A stretch of 64,000 nucleotides of DNA from Lachnospiraceae bacterium. Its GTDB lineage: Bacteria; Bacillota; Clostridia; Lachnospirales; Lachnospiraceae. The stretch covers positions 81,157 through 145,156 of the forward strand of contig JAFXFO010000017.1 in the NCBI GenBank assembly GCA_017520425.1, written 5' to 3'. Below are positions 50,689 to 59,773 of this stretch, one piece after another; position 1 is the first letter of the stretch; each line of letters opens with the position of its first letter. The notes under the pieces were generated by a model, which saw only the letters and a list, made by a program, of their open reading frames with translations, was not told the DNA's origin and made no database searches. Position numbers and translations under genes: made by a program.

Positions 50689-52245
50689 TTAAAATACTCT
50701 TGTAGTCCACTTGGTGCAATCCCACACATCCGTAGCCAGGCCTTCGTAAAACTCGGGCTCGTGGCAAACCATCAGGATGCTGCCCTTGTATTCCTTCAAG
50801 GCACGTTTCAATTCATCTTTGGCATCCACATCCAAATGGTTGGTAGGCTCGTCCAAAAGTAAGATATTGGTTTCCCGGTTAATCAGCTTACACAGACGTA
50901 CCTTGGCCTGTTCGCCACCGCTTAAGACCTTTACCTTGCTTTCGATATGCTTGGTGGTAAGGCCGCATTTGGCCAAAGCGGAGCGGACCTCATACTGGGT
51001 GAAGCCGGGGAATTCGTTCCAGATTTCCTCGATACAGGTGGTATTTACATCCTGACTCATTTCCTGCTCGAAGTAGCCGATGTGCAGGTAATCGCCCTGC
51101 TCCACGAAGCCGGAAATGGGCTTGATAAGTCCCAGGATACTCTTTAAGAGAGTGGTTTTACCGATACCGTTGGCACCGGTAAGGACGATTTTCTGACCGC
51201 GCTCCATCGCCAGATTTAAGGGTGAGGAAAGGGGCTCGTTGTAGCCGATGACCAGGTCCTTGGTCTGGAAAATATAACGTCCCGGGGTACGGGCTTCCTT
51301 AAAGCGGAATTCCGGCTTGGGTCTTTCCGCAGCCAGCTCGATGACATCCATTTTGTCCAGCTTCTTCTGACGGGACATGGCCATGTTACGAGTAGCCACA
51401 CGGGCTTTGTTACGGGCCACGAAATCCTTTAAGTCAGCGATCTCCTTCTGCTGCTTATTGTAGGCAGCTTCCAGCTGGGCCTTCTTCATGGCGTAGACTT
51501 CCTGGAACTTGTCATAGTCACCCACATAACGGGTTAGCAGCTGGTTGTCCATATGATAAATTAAGTTAATAACGCTGTTTAAGAAGGGAATATCATGGCT
51601 GATTAAGATAAAGGCATTCTCATAATCATTCAGGTAACGCTTCAGCCATTCAATATGCTCCACATCCAGATAGTTGGTAGGCTCGTCCAAAAGCAGGATG
51701 TCCGGCTTTTCCAAAAGCAGCTTGCCCAAAAGTACCTTAGTACGCTGGCCGCCGCTGAGCTCCGTCACATCACGGTCCAGACCGATTTCGGAAAGACCAA
51801 GGGCCCGGCCAACTTCTTCCACCTTGGAATCAATCATGTAAAAGTCATGCTGGGTGAGAAGCTCCTGGATGGTACCGAATTCTTCCATATACAATTCCAG
51901 CTCTTCTTCGGTAGCTTCTCCCATTTTGTCGCAAAGCTCATTCATCTGGGCTTCCATATCAAATAGAAAGTCAAAGGCAGAAGCCAGTACGTCACGGATA
52001 GTCATGCCCTGCTGCAAAACCGTATGCTGGTCCAGATAGCCCACACGGACATTTTTGGCCCATTCTATTTTCCCTTCATCGGGCATAAGCTTCCCGGTAA
52101 TAATATTCATAAAAGTAGATTTTCCTTCCCCGTTGGCGCCAATCAGGCCGATGTGTTCGCCCTTCAGCAGACGGAAGGATACATCATTAAATATCGCACG
52201 GTCACCAAAGCCGTGAGTTAAGTGTTCCACATTTAAAATACTCAT
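50689..52245 (-). CDS. ABC-F family ATPase
   Basis: A 518-residue soluble protein with two ABC domains and no membrane part. First Walker A GANGEGKSTF, signature TELSGGQRTKVLL, Walker B DILLLDEPTNYLDVEH. Second Walker A GANGIGKTTLL, signature KVLSGGEQAKVRL, Walker B NILLLDEPTNHLDVDA. The linker is the charged helical region KAQLEAAYNKQQKEIADLKDF. ABC-F proteins bind the ribosomal E-site, as translation factors (YkpA/YbiT/EttA type) or antibiotic protection proteins. The linker looks short, favouring the housekeeping type. The start at 52245 has GGAGG. The family B palindrome lies upstream. Confidence 0.9.
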   Translation of the reverse strand: MSILNVEHLTHGFGDRAIFNDVSFRLLKGEHIGLIGANGEGKSTFMNIITGKLMPDEGKIEWAKNVRVGYLDQHTVLQQGMTIRDVLASAFDFLFDMEAQMNELCDKMGEATEEELELYMEEFGTIQELLTQHDFYMIDSKVEEVGRALGLSEIGLDRDVTELSGGQRTKVLLGKLLLEKPDILLLDEPTNYLDVEHIEWLKRYLNDYENAFILISHDIPFLNSVINLIYHMDNQLLTRYVGDYDKFQEVYAMKKAQLEAAYNKQQKEIADLKDFVARNKARVATRNMAMSRQKKLDKMDVIELAAERPKPEFRFKEARTPGRYIFQTKDLVIGYNEPLSSPLNLAMERGQKIVLTGANGIGKTTLLKSILGLIKPISGFVEQGDYLHIGYFEQEMSQDVNTTCIEEIWNEFPGFTQYEVRSALAKCGLTTKHIESKVKVLSGGEQAKVRLCKLINRETNILLLDEPTNHLDVDAKDELKRALKEYKGSILMVCHEPEFYEGLATDVWDCTKWTTRVF

Positions 52246-52341
52246 ACATTCCTCCAAAAGCATTGCTATTCCCAAGTATAACGTATATGTGGGGGATTTG
52301 TCATCTGAAATATTTGCGGCAGGGTGAGAAGAGTGTTAGAA

Positions 52342-52517
52342 TTGCATTTATTCAGAGCCTTCATGCGCAAAACCGCTTCTGCGAAGCTTTACTTAAGCAA
52401 CTTGCTTGCAAGTTGCAACTTATGAAAGGCTTCTCGCCATATAAATTTATAAAAAGGTCTTGTCAAGCCAGCTTGCCAGCCCTTTTCATAAATTTGCATG
52501 GCTCTGAATAAATGCAA
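52342..52517 (-). repeat. family B long quasi-palindrome, copy B2
   Basis: Eighteen-base perfect terminal arms, TTGCATTTATTCAGAGCC (52342-52359), pair with 52500-52517. On the minus strand a 21-base block starting TATTCAGAGCC is identical to B1, and AATTTATATGGCGAGA recurs. The inner part has more hairpins (GCAACTTGC, CTTGCAAGTTGC region near 52395-52415). The outermost TTGCATT is unique to this site and is self-complementary with its partner, unlike the TTTGTAAC of B1. It lies between the starts of divergent genes (ABC-F and zinc-ribbon protein). Confidence 0.85.
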
Positions 52518-52632
52518 GATTTTATTGCAATTTAGGGGGATTTAGTATAATATAGGATTAGTGAAGTCTGACATTATGCAGGCATAACTGGTAATGTAGT
52601 ATGATAAATATACTTACGAGGAGGAAAAAGAG

Positions 52633-54579
52633 ATGATTTGTAAGAATTGTGGAAGCACCGTAGAAGACGGTGTTAAATTCTGTACAAAGTGCGGCGAGAG
52701 AATGGACGAAGTTGCAGAAGCAGTACAGGAAACCGCAGAAGCAGTGCAGGAAACCGCAGAAGCTACACAGGAAACAGTAGAAGCAACACAGGAAGCAGCT
52801 GCAGAAGTAAAAGAAGAAGCTGCAGATGTAAAGGAAAAAGTGGCTGAAGTTGCGGAGGATGTTAAGGAAACCGTAGCAAATGTGACCAATGAAGTAAAGG
52901 ATGCAGTGGAAGGAGCGGCTGAAAAAGTGAAAAAGATGCCTAAGAAGTCATTAATAATCGTAGCTGCAATTGCATTGGTTCTGATCGTAGTTTTGGCAAA
53001 CTTCAAGAGCGTGACCAACAGTGTAAATAAGTTGGTTTCTTCTCCTGAGAAGTACTATGCAAGCGTAGAAAAGAACCAGATTAAAGAGTTGGCAGGCAGC
53101 TTTGCCGATACATACGACAATAATGTATTGGAAAATCTTGATTTCAATAACTACAGCGTAGATTATGCAATCGAAGTTGAGTTGGGCGAAGACGCTCGTG
53201 AATTAATCGAAACCTATCTTGAAGTAGATGATACGGAAGCATTTAAGAAGATGGCAGCAAGTTTCTTTATCTCTTTGAAGAATAATGTATTCTCCGGAGA
53301 AGCATCTGCAACATTAGGAAAGAACAAGCTGATTTCTGCTAATGCAGTAGTTGATATGGATAAGTGCGAAGCATATGCACAGATTCCCGAACTCAGTGAC
53401 AAGTATATCGGTATCAACTTTGAAGAGTATGTAGAGGATTTTGCAGAAGAGTTCGCACTTGTTATGGAACAGAGTGATGCATTAACCGATGCATTCCCTA
53501 AGGCAAAGACCGTAGAAAAGCTGATTAACAAATATTTAACCATCGCTGTAAACAATGTTGGCAGTGTAAAGGAAGATAAGGGCACCATCGAGGTTGGTGA
53601 TATCGAGCAGAAGTGTACTACCATCCGTATCCGTATTAAGGCCGAGGATATGATTAATATCGCTAAGGCGGTCTTAGAAGAAGCTAAGGATGATAAGGAT
53701 TTACACAACATTATCATCGATTTCGTGAATGCAGTAGCTGAAATGAGCGAAGATGAAATGGAAATGGACGGCGAAGATGTTGTCGATATGTTCGTGGAAG
53801 AAATTGAAAGCTTTTTAGATGAATTAGAAGAATTGGAAGACGAAGATTCTGATTCTGAAGAAGAAATCGTTATGAACCTTTGGGTTGATGGCGAAGGAGA
53901 AGTAATCGGTAGAGAAGTAAAAGTAAACGATGAAACTCTCTTCTCTTACAAGATGGCTCAGAAGGGCAGCAAGTTTGAGTTTAAGGCAAGTGTATATAGT
54001 AATACTTATGAATATGACTACAATACTTATGAGTATAAAGATATCGAGCAGGAAATCACTTTCGAAGGTGCCGGTAAGAAGAACTCTTCTTCTTTAAGCG
54101 GTGATTTCACATTGAAGATGAAGAAGGGCGACGAAAGCATGAAGCTTTTGGAAGTTGCCGTAGACGACTTCAAGACCAAGAAGGCAAAAGAAGGCTATCT
54201 TGACGGTAGCTTCACCTTCAGCCTGTCTAAGGATTTATTAGAAGAAGCAGGAGCAGGTATTGCAAGCTCTATGGTTAGCAAATATCAGCTTAAGCTTGAC
54301 ATTAAGACCGGTAAGGATGCAGCTGATTTAGCAATATCCGTTTTGGATGATGATGAATTGTTTGCAAAGGTGGCAATAGGCACCAAGATTGGTAACGGTA
54401 AGTCAGCTAAATTACCTAAGGGTATTTTAGTTGAGGACCAAGAGGATATCATGGAATGGGCAGAAACCATCGATACCGAGAAGTTCTTAAAGAAGATTGA
54501 GAAGTCAGGTCTTCCTGTAGAAATCGTAGAGGAAATCGAAGACGCTTGTGACCAGTTAGAGGAAATGTTGGACGAATAA
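52633..54579 (+). CDS. zinc-ribbon membrane protein with heptad linker
   Basis: A 648-residue protein. An N-terminal cytoplasmic zinc ribbon holds Cys3, Cys6, Cys17 and Cys20. A coiled-coil linker of about 70 residues (21-bp DNA repeat, VQETAEA heptads) follows, then one membrane helix (SLIIVAAIALVLIVVLANF, about 105-124). A large outer domain follows, with an acidic patch (EELEDEDSDSEEE) and a beta-rich C-terminal half (KGDESMKLLEVAVDDF). The topology suggests an envelope sensor or accessory protein. The ABC exporter starts 3 bases after its stop, so they form an operon. A GAGGAGG site precedes the start. Confidence 0.82.
   Translation: MICKNCGSTVEDGVKFCTKCGERMDEVAEAVQETAEAVQETAEATQETVEATQEAAAEVKEEAADVKEKVAEVAEDVKETVANVTNEVKDAVEGAAEKVKKMPKKSLIIVAAIALVLIVVLANFKSVTNSVNKLVSSPEKYYASVEKNQIKELAGSFADTYDNNVLENLDFNNYSVDYAIEVELGEDARELIETYLEVDDTEAFKKMAASFFISLKNNVFSGEASATLGKNKLISANAVVDMDKCEAYAQIPELSDKYIGINFEEYVEDFAEEFALVMEQSDALTDAFPKAKTVEKLINKYLTIAVNNVGSVKEDKGTIEVGDIEQKCTTIRIRIKAEDMINIAKAVLEEAKDDKDLHNIIIDFVNAVAEMSEDEMEMDGEDVVDMFVEEIESFLDELEELEDEDSDSEEEIVMNLWVDGEGEVIGREVKVNDETLFSYKMAQKGSKFEFKASVYSNTYEYDYNTYEYKDIEQEITFEGAGKKNSSSLSGDFTLKMKKGDESMKLLEVAVDDFKTKKAKEGYLDGSFTFSLSKDLLEEAGAGIASSMVSKYQLKLDIKTGKDAADLAISVLDDDELFAKVAIGTKIGNGKSAKLPKGILVEDQEDIMEWAETIDTEKFLKKIEKSGLPVEIVEEIEDACDQLEEMLDE
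52720..52803 (+). repeat. four 21-bp tandem repeats in the linker region
   Basis: Four in-frame 21-base units (52720, 52741, 52762 and 52783) encode AVQETAE-like heptads and explain the coiled-coil linker. The units diverge progressively; the first two differ by one base. Confidence 0.9.
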
Positions 54580-54582
54580 TTC

Positions 54583-55254
54583 ATGAGTCAGTTAAGAATT
54601 AAAGGAATTAAGAAATTTTATAAAAAGCGGGAAGTGCTGCAGGGGATTGATTTACAGGTAAGCTCCGGAAAGTGCATCGGAATATTGGGTGCCAACGGAA
54701 GCGGTAAATCAACCTTGCTGGCAATTCTGGCCGGTGTTTTAAAAGCAGACGAAGGGGAATTCTTGTGGCAGGATAAAGATATGCTAAAGGATTCCCCTTT
54801 AGCAGAGAAAATCATCGGTTATGTACCTCAGGGGACTCCTCTTTTAGAGGAGCTTTCCGCATGGGACAATCTGCTTCTCTGGTATGATAAGAACAGACTG
54901 AAAAAGGAGCTGGAGGACGGTGTACTTGCCATGCTGGGCATCAATGAGTTTCTCAAGGTGCCTGTGTGCAAAATGTCCGGCGGTATGAAGAAGAGACTGG
55001 CAATCGGCTGCTCGGTAGCCGGCAATCCTTCCGTACTTTTGATGGATGAGCCCTCGGCTGCACTGGATTTGCAGTGTAAGGAGAGGATTGTCACATATAT
55101 TAAAGATTTCAAGGCCCATGGCGGGATTGTACTTTTAGCCACCCATGATGCCCAGGAAATCGAAATTTGTGATGAGTGGTATATTTTGAAGGAGGGTGTA
55201 CTGCACCCCTATGAATTTGACGGAAATATTCACTATTTAGTAGGAAAGCTATAA
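54583..55254 (+). CDS. ABC transporter ATP-binding protein
   Basis: A 223-residue ATPase of an ABC-2 type exporter. Walker A is GANGSGKSTLLAI (about residues 36-48), the Q-loop is YVPQGTPLLEE, the signature is CKMSGGMKKRLAIG, Walker B is VLLMDEPSAALD and the switch His is LLATHDAQEI. The chain is short and lacks the C-terminal regulatory domain of import ATPases. Its stop overlaps the start of the first permease by one base (TAATG), and two permeases follow. The exporter substrate is unknown; the upstream zinc-ribbon protein may be a regulator or partner. Confidence 0.92.
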   Translation: MSQLRIKGIKKFYKKREVLQGIDLQVSSGKCIGILGANGSGKSTLLAILAGVLKADEGEFLWQDKDMLKDSPLAEKIIGYVPQGTPLLEELSAWDNLLLWYDKNRLKKELEDGVLAMLGINEFLKVPVCKMSGGMKKRLAIGCSVAGNPSVLLMDEPSAALDLQCKERIVTYIKDFKAHGGIVLLATHDAQEIEICDEWYILKEGVLHPYEFDGNIHYLVGKL

Positions 55255-56492
55255 TGTGTAGTTGGAAACAATATCTAATCGTACAACTAAAGAGAGTAGG
55301 AAAAGCATTGCCCGGAATCTGCCTGCTGACGGTTGCGCTAACTGTCAGCCTGCTCTTTCTGTTAAAGGCAATGTTTTTGATTGAAGAATCGAAAGAGAAG
55401 AAACAGGTCGTAGAGGTAGGCATCGTAGGTGATTTGTCGGATACCTATCTGGGAATCGGTATCAATGTCATCAAAAACATGGAAGATATTAAGGAGATGG
55501 CCAATATTGAAACCATGACAGAGGAAGAGGCAAAGAGTAAGTTTGCTGACGGAGAGATCAGTGCGTATCTTTTGGTTCCGGAGGGCTTTGTAGATTCTAT
55601 CTTAATCGGCGAAAACAAGCAGCTGACCTATGTGACTACCAAATCTGCCCAGGGCATCGGAGGGATTCTGATTAATGAGTTAGTGGGTTCCATATCCCGA
55701 ATGGTTACATTGACCCAGAATTCTATATATGCCATGCAAAGTTATATGATAGACTATGGCAAGAGAGAGCAACTGAGAGAAGCTACGATGGATATGAATA
55801 TGGCCTATATAGAAGTGGTTATGAATCGTATGGGTGTGTTTGAATTGCAGGAATTAGGCATATCCAATGCCATTTCCCTTACCGGCCATTTGTTTACCGG
55901 TATTCTGTTGCTTTTGATTCTGTTATGGGGCATTAATAGTGTGTCCTTAATGGTGCGAGAGGAGCATTCCCTGCTACGCATCCTGCACACCAAGGGACTT
56001 GGTGCCAAGGGCCAGGTAAGTGCGGAAGTATCAGCCTATGCTTTTTTGCAATGTATTACTCTGCTTTGCGTTTTTATCTGTCTTATAGTGGCGAAGACTG
56101 CCATGGGATTTGAGATAAAGGAATGGGACCATATGGACTTTGGCGAGCAGCTGGGCTTTATGTTACAGTTGATTCCGGTGGTGGTACTGGTGAGCGCTAT
56201 GCAGGCGTTTTTATATGAATTGGTGACAAATGTGGTAACCGGGGTACTGTTACAATTTGTGGTGGCTGTGAGTATGTCCTATGTGTCAGGATGTATCTAT
56301 CCCTTATCCTTTTTCCCTGAATTTGTGCAGGTGATAGGGGGTTATTCCCCCATAGGGGCGGCATTAAGCTATATGCAAAAGGGGCTGACCGGCCAAAACG
56401 GCATGAAGGAATTGATGATTATTGTATGTTATATCCTATTGTTTGGAGCGTTACAGATGTGGCGACGAAACAAGCGCATTATAAACGGATGA
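55254..56492 (+). CDS. ABC-2 type permease, first subunit
   Basis: A 412-residue ABC-2 type membrane subunit. It has one N-terminal helix (VGKALPGICLLTVALTVSLLFLL), an outer domain of about 170 residues with an alpha/beta appearance (EVGIVGDLSDTYLGIGINV) and a C-terminal group of about six helices (LFTGILLLLILLWGINSVSLMV to IIVCYILLFGALQMW). This is the standard ABC2_membrane_3 plan used by exporters of antibiotics and lipids. It is translationally coupled to the ATPase and followed 5 bases on by the second permease, so a heterodimeric pore is likely. Confidence 0.88.
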   Translation: MCSWKQYLIVQLKRVGKALPGICLLTVALTVSLLFLLKAMFLIEESKEKKQVVEVGIVGDLSDTYLGIGINVIKNMEDIKEMANIETMTEEEAKSKFADGEISAYLLVPEGFVDSILIGENKQLTYVTTKSAQGIGGILINELVGSISRMVTLTQNSIYAMQSYMIDYGKREQLREATMDMNMAYIEVVMNRMGVFELQELGISNAISLTGHLFTGILLLLILLWGINSVSLMVREEHSLLRILHTKGLGAKGQVSAEVSAYAFLQCITLLCVFICLIVAKTAMGFEIKEWDHMDFGEQLGFMLQLIPVVVLVSAMQAFLYELVTNVVTGVLLQFVVAVSMSYVSGCIYPLSFFPEFVQVIGGYSPIGAALSYMQKGLTGQNGMKELMIIVCYILLFGALQMWRRNKRIING

Positions 56493-56497
56493 GGTAG

Positions 56498-57673
56498 ATG
56501 ATGAAGAGATTTTTTATCTGGCAATATATGTTAAATAAGCGTCTGCTTCATAAAAAGGAGTTCATTATTCTGCTCTGCCTGATTCCCCTATTGGTATGGG
56601 GGATTACGCTGGTGTCCAAGGAGGAAAGTAGTGTTGTGACCGTGGCGTTAAGCATGGAGGATAAGGACGACCGGCTGGCAAATCAGATTATTGATGAAAT
56701 GATGCAGGAGGACAGTATTATCCGCTTTATCTTCATGGAACCGGAGGCTTCTTACGAGGCAGTAAGAGCCGGAGAAGTGGATTGTGCCTGGATTTTTAGA
56801 GAGGATTTTCAGAAAAAGCTGATTACCACCTTTGCGAAAAGAGTTGAGGAGGTGCCGCCGGTTTATGTGGTGGTACAGGAGGACAATGTGGCCCTGAAGC
56901 TGTCCAGAACCAAATTGTATGGTTATATTTTCCCTCATCTGGCGTTTTTGCTGGGACAGAATTTTCTGGAGACAGAGGTGATGGATGGACAGCAGGTTTC
57001 GGCAGATGAGCTTCAAAGATACTTTGATGAAAATGCGGTAGAACAGGGGATTATTCAGATTGCTTATTTGTCTAAGGATGAAATTCAGGCAGATGTGGAT
57101 GTGACCGACAAAGAAGAAGAGACACCCGTATCCTATCTGATGACACCCATCAGAGGTATGCTTTTGGTGCTCCTGATTGTTGCAGGACTGGTAGTGACTC
57201 TTTACTATATGCAGGATGAGGAACGAGGCATGTTCGCATGGATTCCCGTGCACAAGAGGAGGGGACTGTTTTACTCCTACTTGTTCGGAGCCTTGTTGGA
57301 TACCGGCTTGGTAGTTTTGTTAGGATTTTTCATAAGCGACGGAAAGCTTGTGTCGCTTCGGGAGCTGGGAATATTGTTGCTTTATATACCGGCAACGGCT
57401 ACGTTCTGTGAATTGGTGAAAATCCTGATTCGCAGGAAGGAACGTCTGGCGAAATGGATTCCGCTGTTGTCCGTAGCCATGTTGGGACTTTGTCCCGTAT
57501 TCTTGGATTTAGGGACCGGATTTGCAGTACAGTATGCATTTCCTGCCACCTATTATCTGAGAGGTTTATACGATAAAAATATGATTTGGTATATGCTGTT
57601 ATACACTGCGATATTGTTTGCGGCAGGCAGTATTTATCATAAAATTGCAGATCACAGAAAAATACTTGAGTAA
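56498..57673 (+). CDS. ABC-2 type permease, second subunit
   Basis: A 391-residue paralog of the first permease with the same plan: an N-terminal helix (FIILLCLIPLLVWGITLVS), an outer domain (residues about 35-200) and six C-terminal helices (YLMTPIRGMLLVLLIVAGLVVTLYYM to YTAILFAAGSIYH). The outer domain differs in sequence, with VALSMEDKDDRLANQIIDEMM at its start. Ribosome site GAGG overlaps the end of the previous gene. With the ATPase and first permease it would form an ABC(1)-permease(2) complex. No terminator is seen before the DUF4358 lipoprotein 82 bases on. Confidence 0.85.
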   Translation: MMKRFFIWQYMLNKRLLHKKEFIILLCLIPLLVWGITLVSKEESSVVTVALSMEDKDDRLANQIIDEMMQEDSIIRFIFMEPEASYEAVRAGEVDCAWIFREDFQKKLITTFAKRVEEVPPVYVVVQEDNVALKLSRTKLYGYIFPHLAFLLGQNFLETEVMDGQQVSADELQRYFDENAVEQGIIQIAYLSKDEIQADVDVTDKEEETPVSYLMTPIRGMLLVLLIVAGLVVTLYYMQDEERGMFAWIPVHKRRGLFYSYLFGALLDTGLVVLLGFFISDGKLVSLRELGILLLYIPATATFCELVKILIRRKERLAKWIPLLSVAMLGLCPVFLDLGTGFAVQYAFPATYYLRGLYDKNMIWYMLLYTAILFAAGSIYHKIADHRKILE

Positions 57674-57755
57674 AGAATAAAAAATTTGTTTGGCGGATAT
57701 ACTGGTGTTAGATAGTTGCCCAAGCTTTGGCAATGCTTAATTAAGGAGGACGATT

Positions 57756-58382
57756 ATGAAAAAACCGGTTATCTGCTTGTGCATGACTGCTTTGCTTTTG
57801 GGATTTACGGCATGTCAAACAACAGAGAATTCAGAAAGCAGTCAGGAAAACAGTGTTGCGGAAAGAAACGAAGGTGTTGCATCCAACCAAAAGGATACCG
57901 AACTTTTTTCCGGAGATAAAGAAGCGGAACAGAAAGATATAAACAGTATTCGTCAGACTTTGGTGGAGGTGTTGGGTGAAGATTATTGGCCCGACATGCA
58001 GATTGCGCCGGAGTATCTGGAGGAGTACGGCTTGTATTCAGATATATATGATGAATTTTATGGGGAAATGCCTAAAGATACCATCAATGTGGATACACTG
58101 ATTATTATCGGTGCCAAGGAGGGGATGGTAGAGGAGGCAGAGGAAGTGCTAAACAGATATCGTGAAGCCTTGGTGGAGGATACCGCCCAATATCCCGTGA
58201 ATGTCGGAAAGATTCAGGCATCCAGAATCGAAACCATCGGAAATTATGTGTGCTTTGTCCAGTTGGGTGCAGACATTACAAAAGAGTATGGTAAGAATGG
58301 GAATGAGGATGCGGTTATCAGACATTGCCAGGAGCAGAACGAATTGGCGATTGAGGCCATCAGCAAAAAGCTCGGTGGATAA
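57756..58382 (+). CDS. DUF4358 lipoprotein
   Basis: A 208-residue lipoprotein with lipobox FTAC (Cys20), a Ser/Gln/Glu linker (about 40 residues) and a DUF4358 domain (residues about 75-205; EYLEEYGLYSDIYDEFYGEMP, TLIIIGAKEGMVEEAEEVLNRYREAL). DUF4358 proteins commonly occur beside MBOAT acyltransferases and DHHW-like proteins, as here, and probably help surface polymer modification; the mechanism is unknown. The start has AAGGAGG. The MBOAT gene begins 14 bases after the stop, so it heads the surface acylation operon. Confidence 0.88.
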   Translation: MKKPVICLCMTALLLGFTACQTTENSESSQENSVAERNEGVASNQKDTELFSGDKEAEQKDINSIRQTLVEVLGEDYWPDMQIAPEYLEEYGLYSDIYDEFYGEMPKDTINVDTLIIIGAKEGMVEEAEEVLNRYREALVEDTAQYPVNVGKIQASRIETIGNYVCFVQLGADITKEYGKNGNEDAVIRHCQEQNELAIEAISKKLGG

Positions 58383-58396
58383 TGGAGAGACTGTAA

Positions 58397-59755
58397 ATGA
58401 TTTTCAGTAGTACAATGTTTCTATTTCGGTTTTTGCCGGCATTTTTTATATTGTATTTTGTGGCACCCTTGAGGATGAAGAATATCATCCTCCTATTAGG
58501 GAGCCTTTTTTTCTATGCCTGGGGAGAACCGGGATATGTGTTGTTATTATTGATTCTTATTCTTTCGGATTATTGTCACGGAAGGTTTATGGGTCGAAGC
58601 AAAAGGAAATCTACCAGGATGTTTTTGCTTTGTACCGCGCTGTTAATCAATGTGTCTGTTTTTGGCTTTTTCAGATTTTTAGATGCCATGCCGCTGGGTG
58701 TGTGCTTCTATCTTTTCCAGTCCATGTCCTATATTATTGATTGTTATCGGGGAAAGGTGAAGCCACAGACCAATCTCTTGGATTATGCCATGTATGTGAG
58801 TCTGTTTGCACAAATGCCGGCCGGACCCATTGTGAAATACGCAGAGGTGGAGAAGCAGCTTCATGAGAGAAAGCCGGATGTGGTACAGATCAGCCATGGC
58901 TGTAGCCGGTTTATTGTGGGACTTGCTAAAAAGGTGCTGTTGGCGGATCAGCTGGGACTTCTCTGGGCGGATATTTCTGCCCGTGATTTTGGAGAACTGG
59001 CGGTATTGACCGCTTGGTTAGGGATTTTGGCCTTCGGGCTACAGATCTATTTTGAGTTTTCCGGGTTTGCGGATATGGCCATTGGATTGGGTGCTTGCTT
59101 GGGCTTTGTTTTTCCGGAGAATTTCCGATACCCTTATATTGCCACTTCCGTCAGCGATTTCTGGTGCCGTTGGAATATGACCCTGACCGGCTGGCTTCGG
59201 GAATATGTTTATCTTCCTCTGGGAGGAAAGAAAAAGGGCGTTCCGAGGCGGATTTTGAATATTTGTATTGTTTGGGTGCTTATCGGCATATGGCATGGAA
59301 CCGGGCTTCGATTCGTAGTATGGGGACTCTGGTTTGCTTTTTGGGTAGTGTTGGAAAAACTGTTTTTAAAGTCTTTATTAAGACGGCTGCCCAATTGGTT
59401 TGACAATGTATATACCCTGTTTATTGTATGTATGGGCTGGGTGGTTTTAGGTATCCCCCAATGGCAGGATACGGTAGGCTATTTTGAGGCCATGTTCGGA
59501 CGGAATGGTGCAGGATGGTATAACAGGGAAGCCTTTTATCTGCTTTTGGAGTATCTGGTGCTGTTTGTGGTAGCTGTCATAGGCGCCACTCCTCTGACAC
59601 AGCAGATTGCAACACGTTTGAGCCGGTCGGTTACCGGTTTTGGTATAGCACAGTATCGGGTATTGGAAAAACTGGTATTGGCGCTATTGCTGATTTTGTC
59701 CATTGTATATCTGGCAGGCTCAGATTATCAGCCGTTTCTTTATTTTTGGTATTAA
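58397..59755 (+). CDS. MBOAT family O-acyltransferase
   Basis: A 452-residue polytopic membrane acyltransferase of the AlgI/DltB type, with about 11 helices. The signature is PLGVCFYLFQSMSYIIDCYRGK. The catalytic histidine is His300 in IGIWHGTGLRFVVW. WNMTLTGWLREYVYLPLGG is the AlgI hallmark. Such proteins move acyl or acetyl groups across the membrane to a surface polymer. The second histidine-containing loop is not obvious in this sequence. A DHHW-like protein encoded downstream should receive the acyl group. GGAG lies 10 bases before the ATG. The polymer is not identified. Confidence 0.92.
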   Translation: MIFSSTMFLFRFLPAFFILYFVAPLRMKNIILLLGSLFFYAWGEPGYVLLLLILILSDYCHGRFMGRSKRKSTRMFLLCTALLINVSVFGFFRFLDAMPLGVCFYLFQSMSYIIDCYRGKVKPQTNLLDYAMYVSLFAQMPAGPIVKYAEVEKQLHERKPDVVQISHGCSRFIVGLAKKVLLADQLGLLWADISARDFGELAVLTAWLGILAFGLQIYFEFSGFADMAIGLGACLGFVFPENFRYPYIATSVSDFWCRWNMTLTGWLREYVYLPLGGKKKGVPRRILNICIVWVLIGIWHGTGLRFVVWGLWFAFWVVLEKLFLKSLLRRLPNWFDNVYTLFIVCMGWVVLGIPQWQDTVGYFEAMFGRNGAGWYNREAFYLLLEYLVLFVVAVIGATPLTQQIATRLSRSVTGFGIAQYRVLEKLVLALLLILSIVYLAGSDYQPFLYFWY

Positions 59756-59773
59756 TCGGAAAGGAGGCAGTTC

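Noticed and set aside
52614-53018. 134-codon minus-strand frame rich in Ser/Thr/Ala
   Set aside because: It is the complement of the heptad-repeat linker of the zinc-ribbon protein gene; repeats generate long open frames on both strands.
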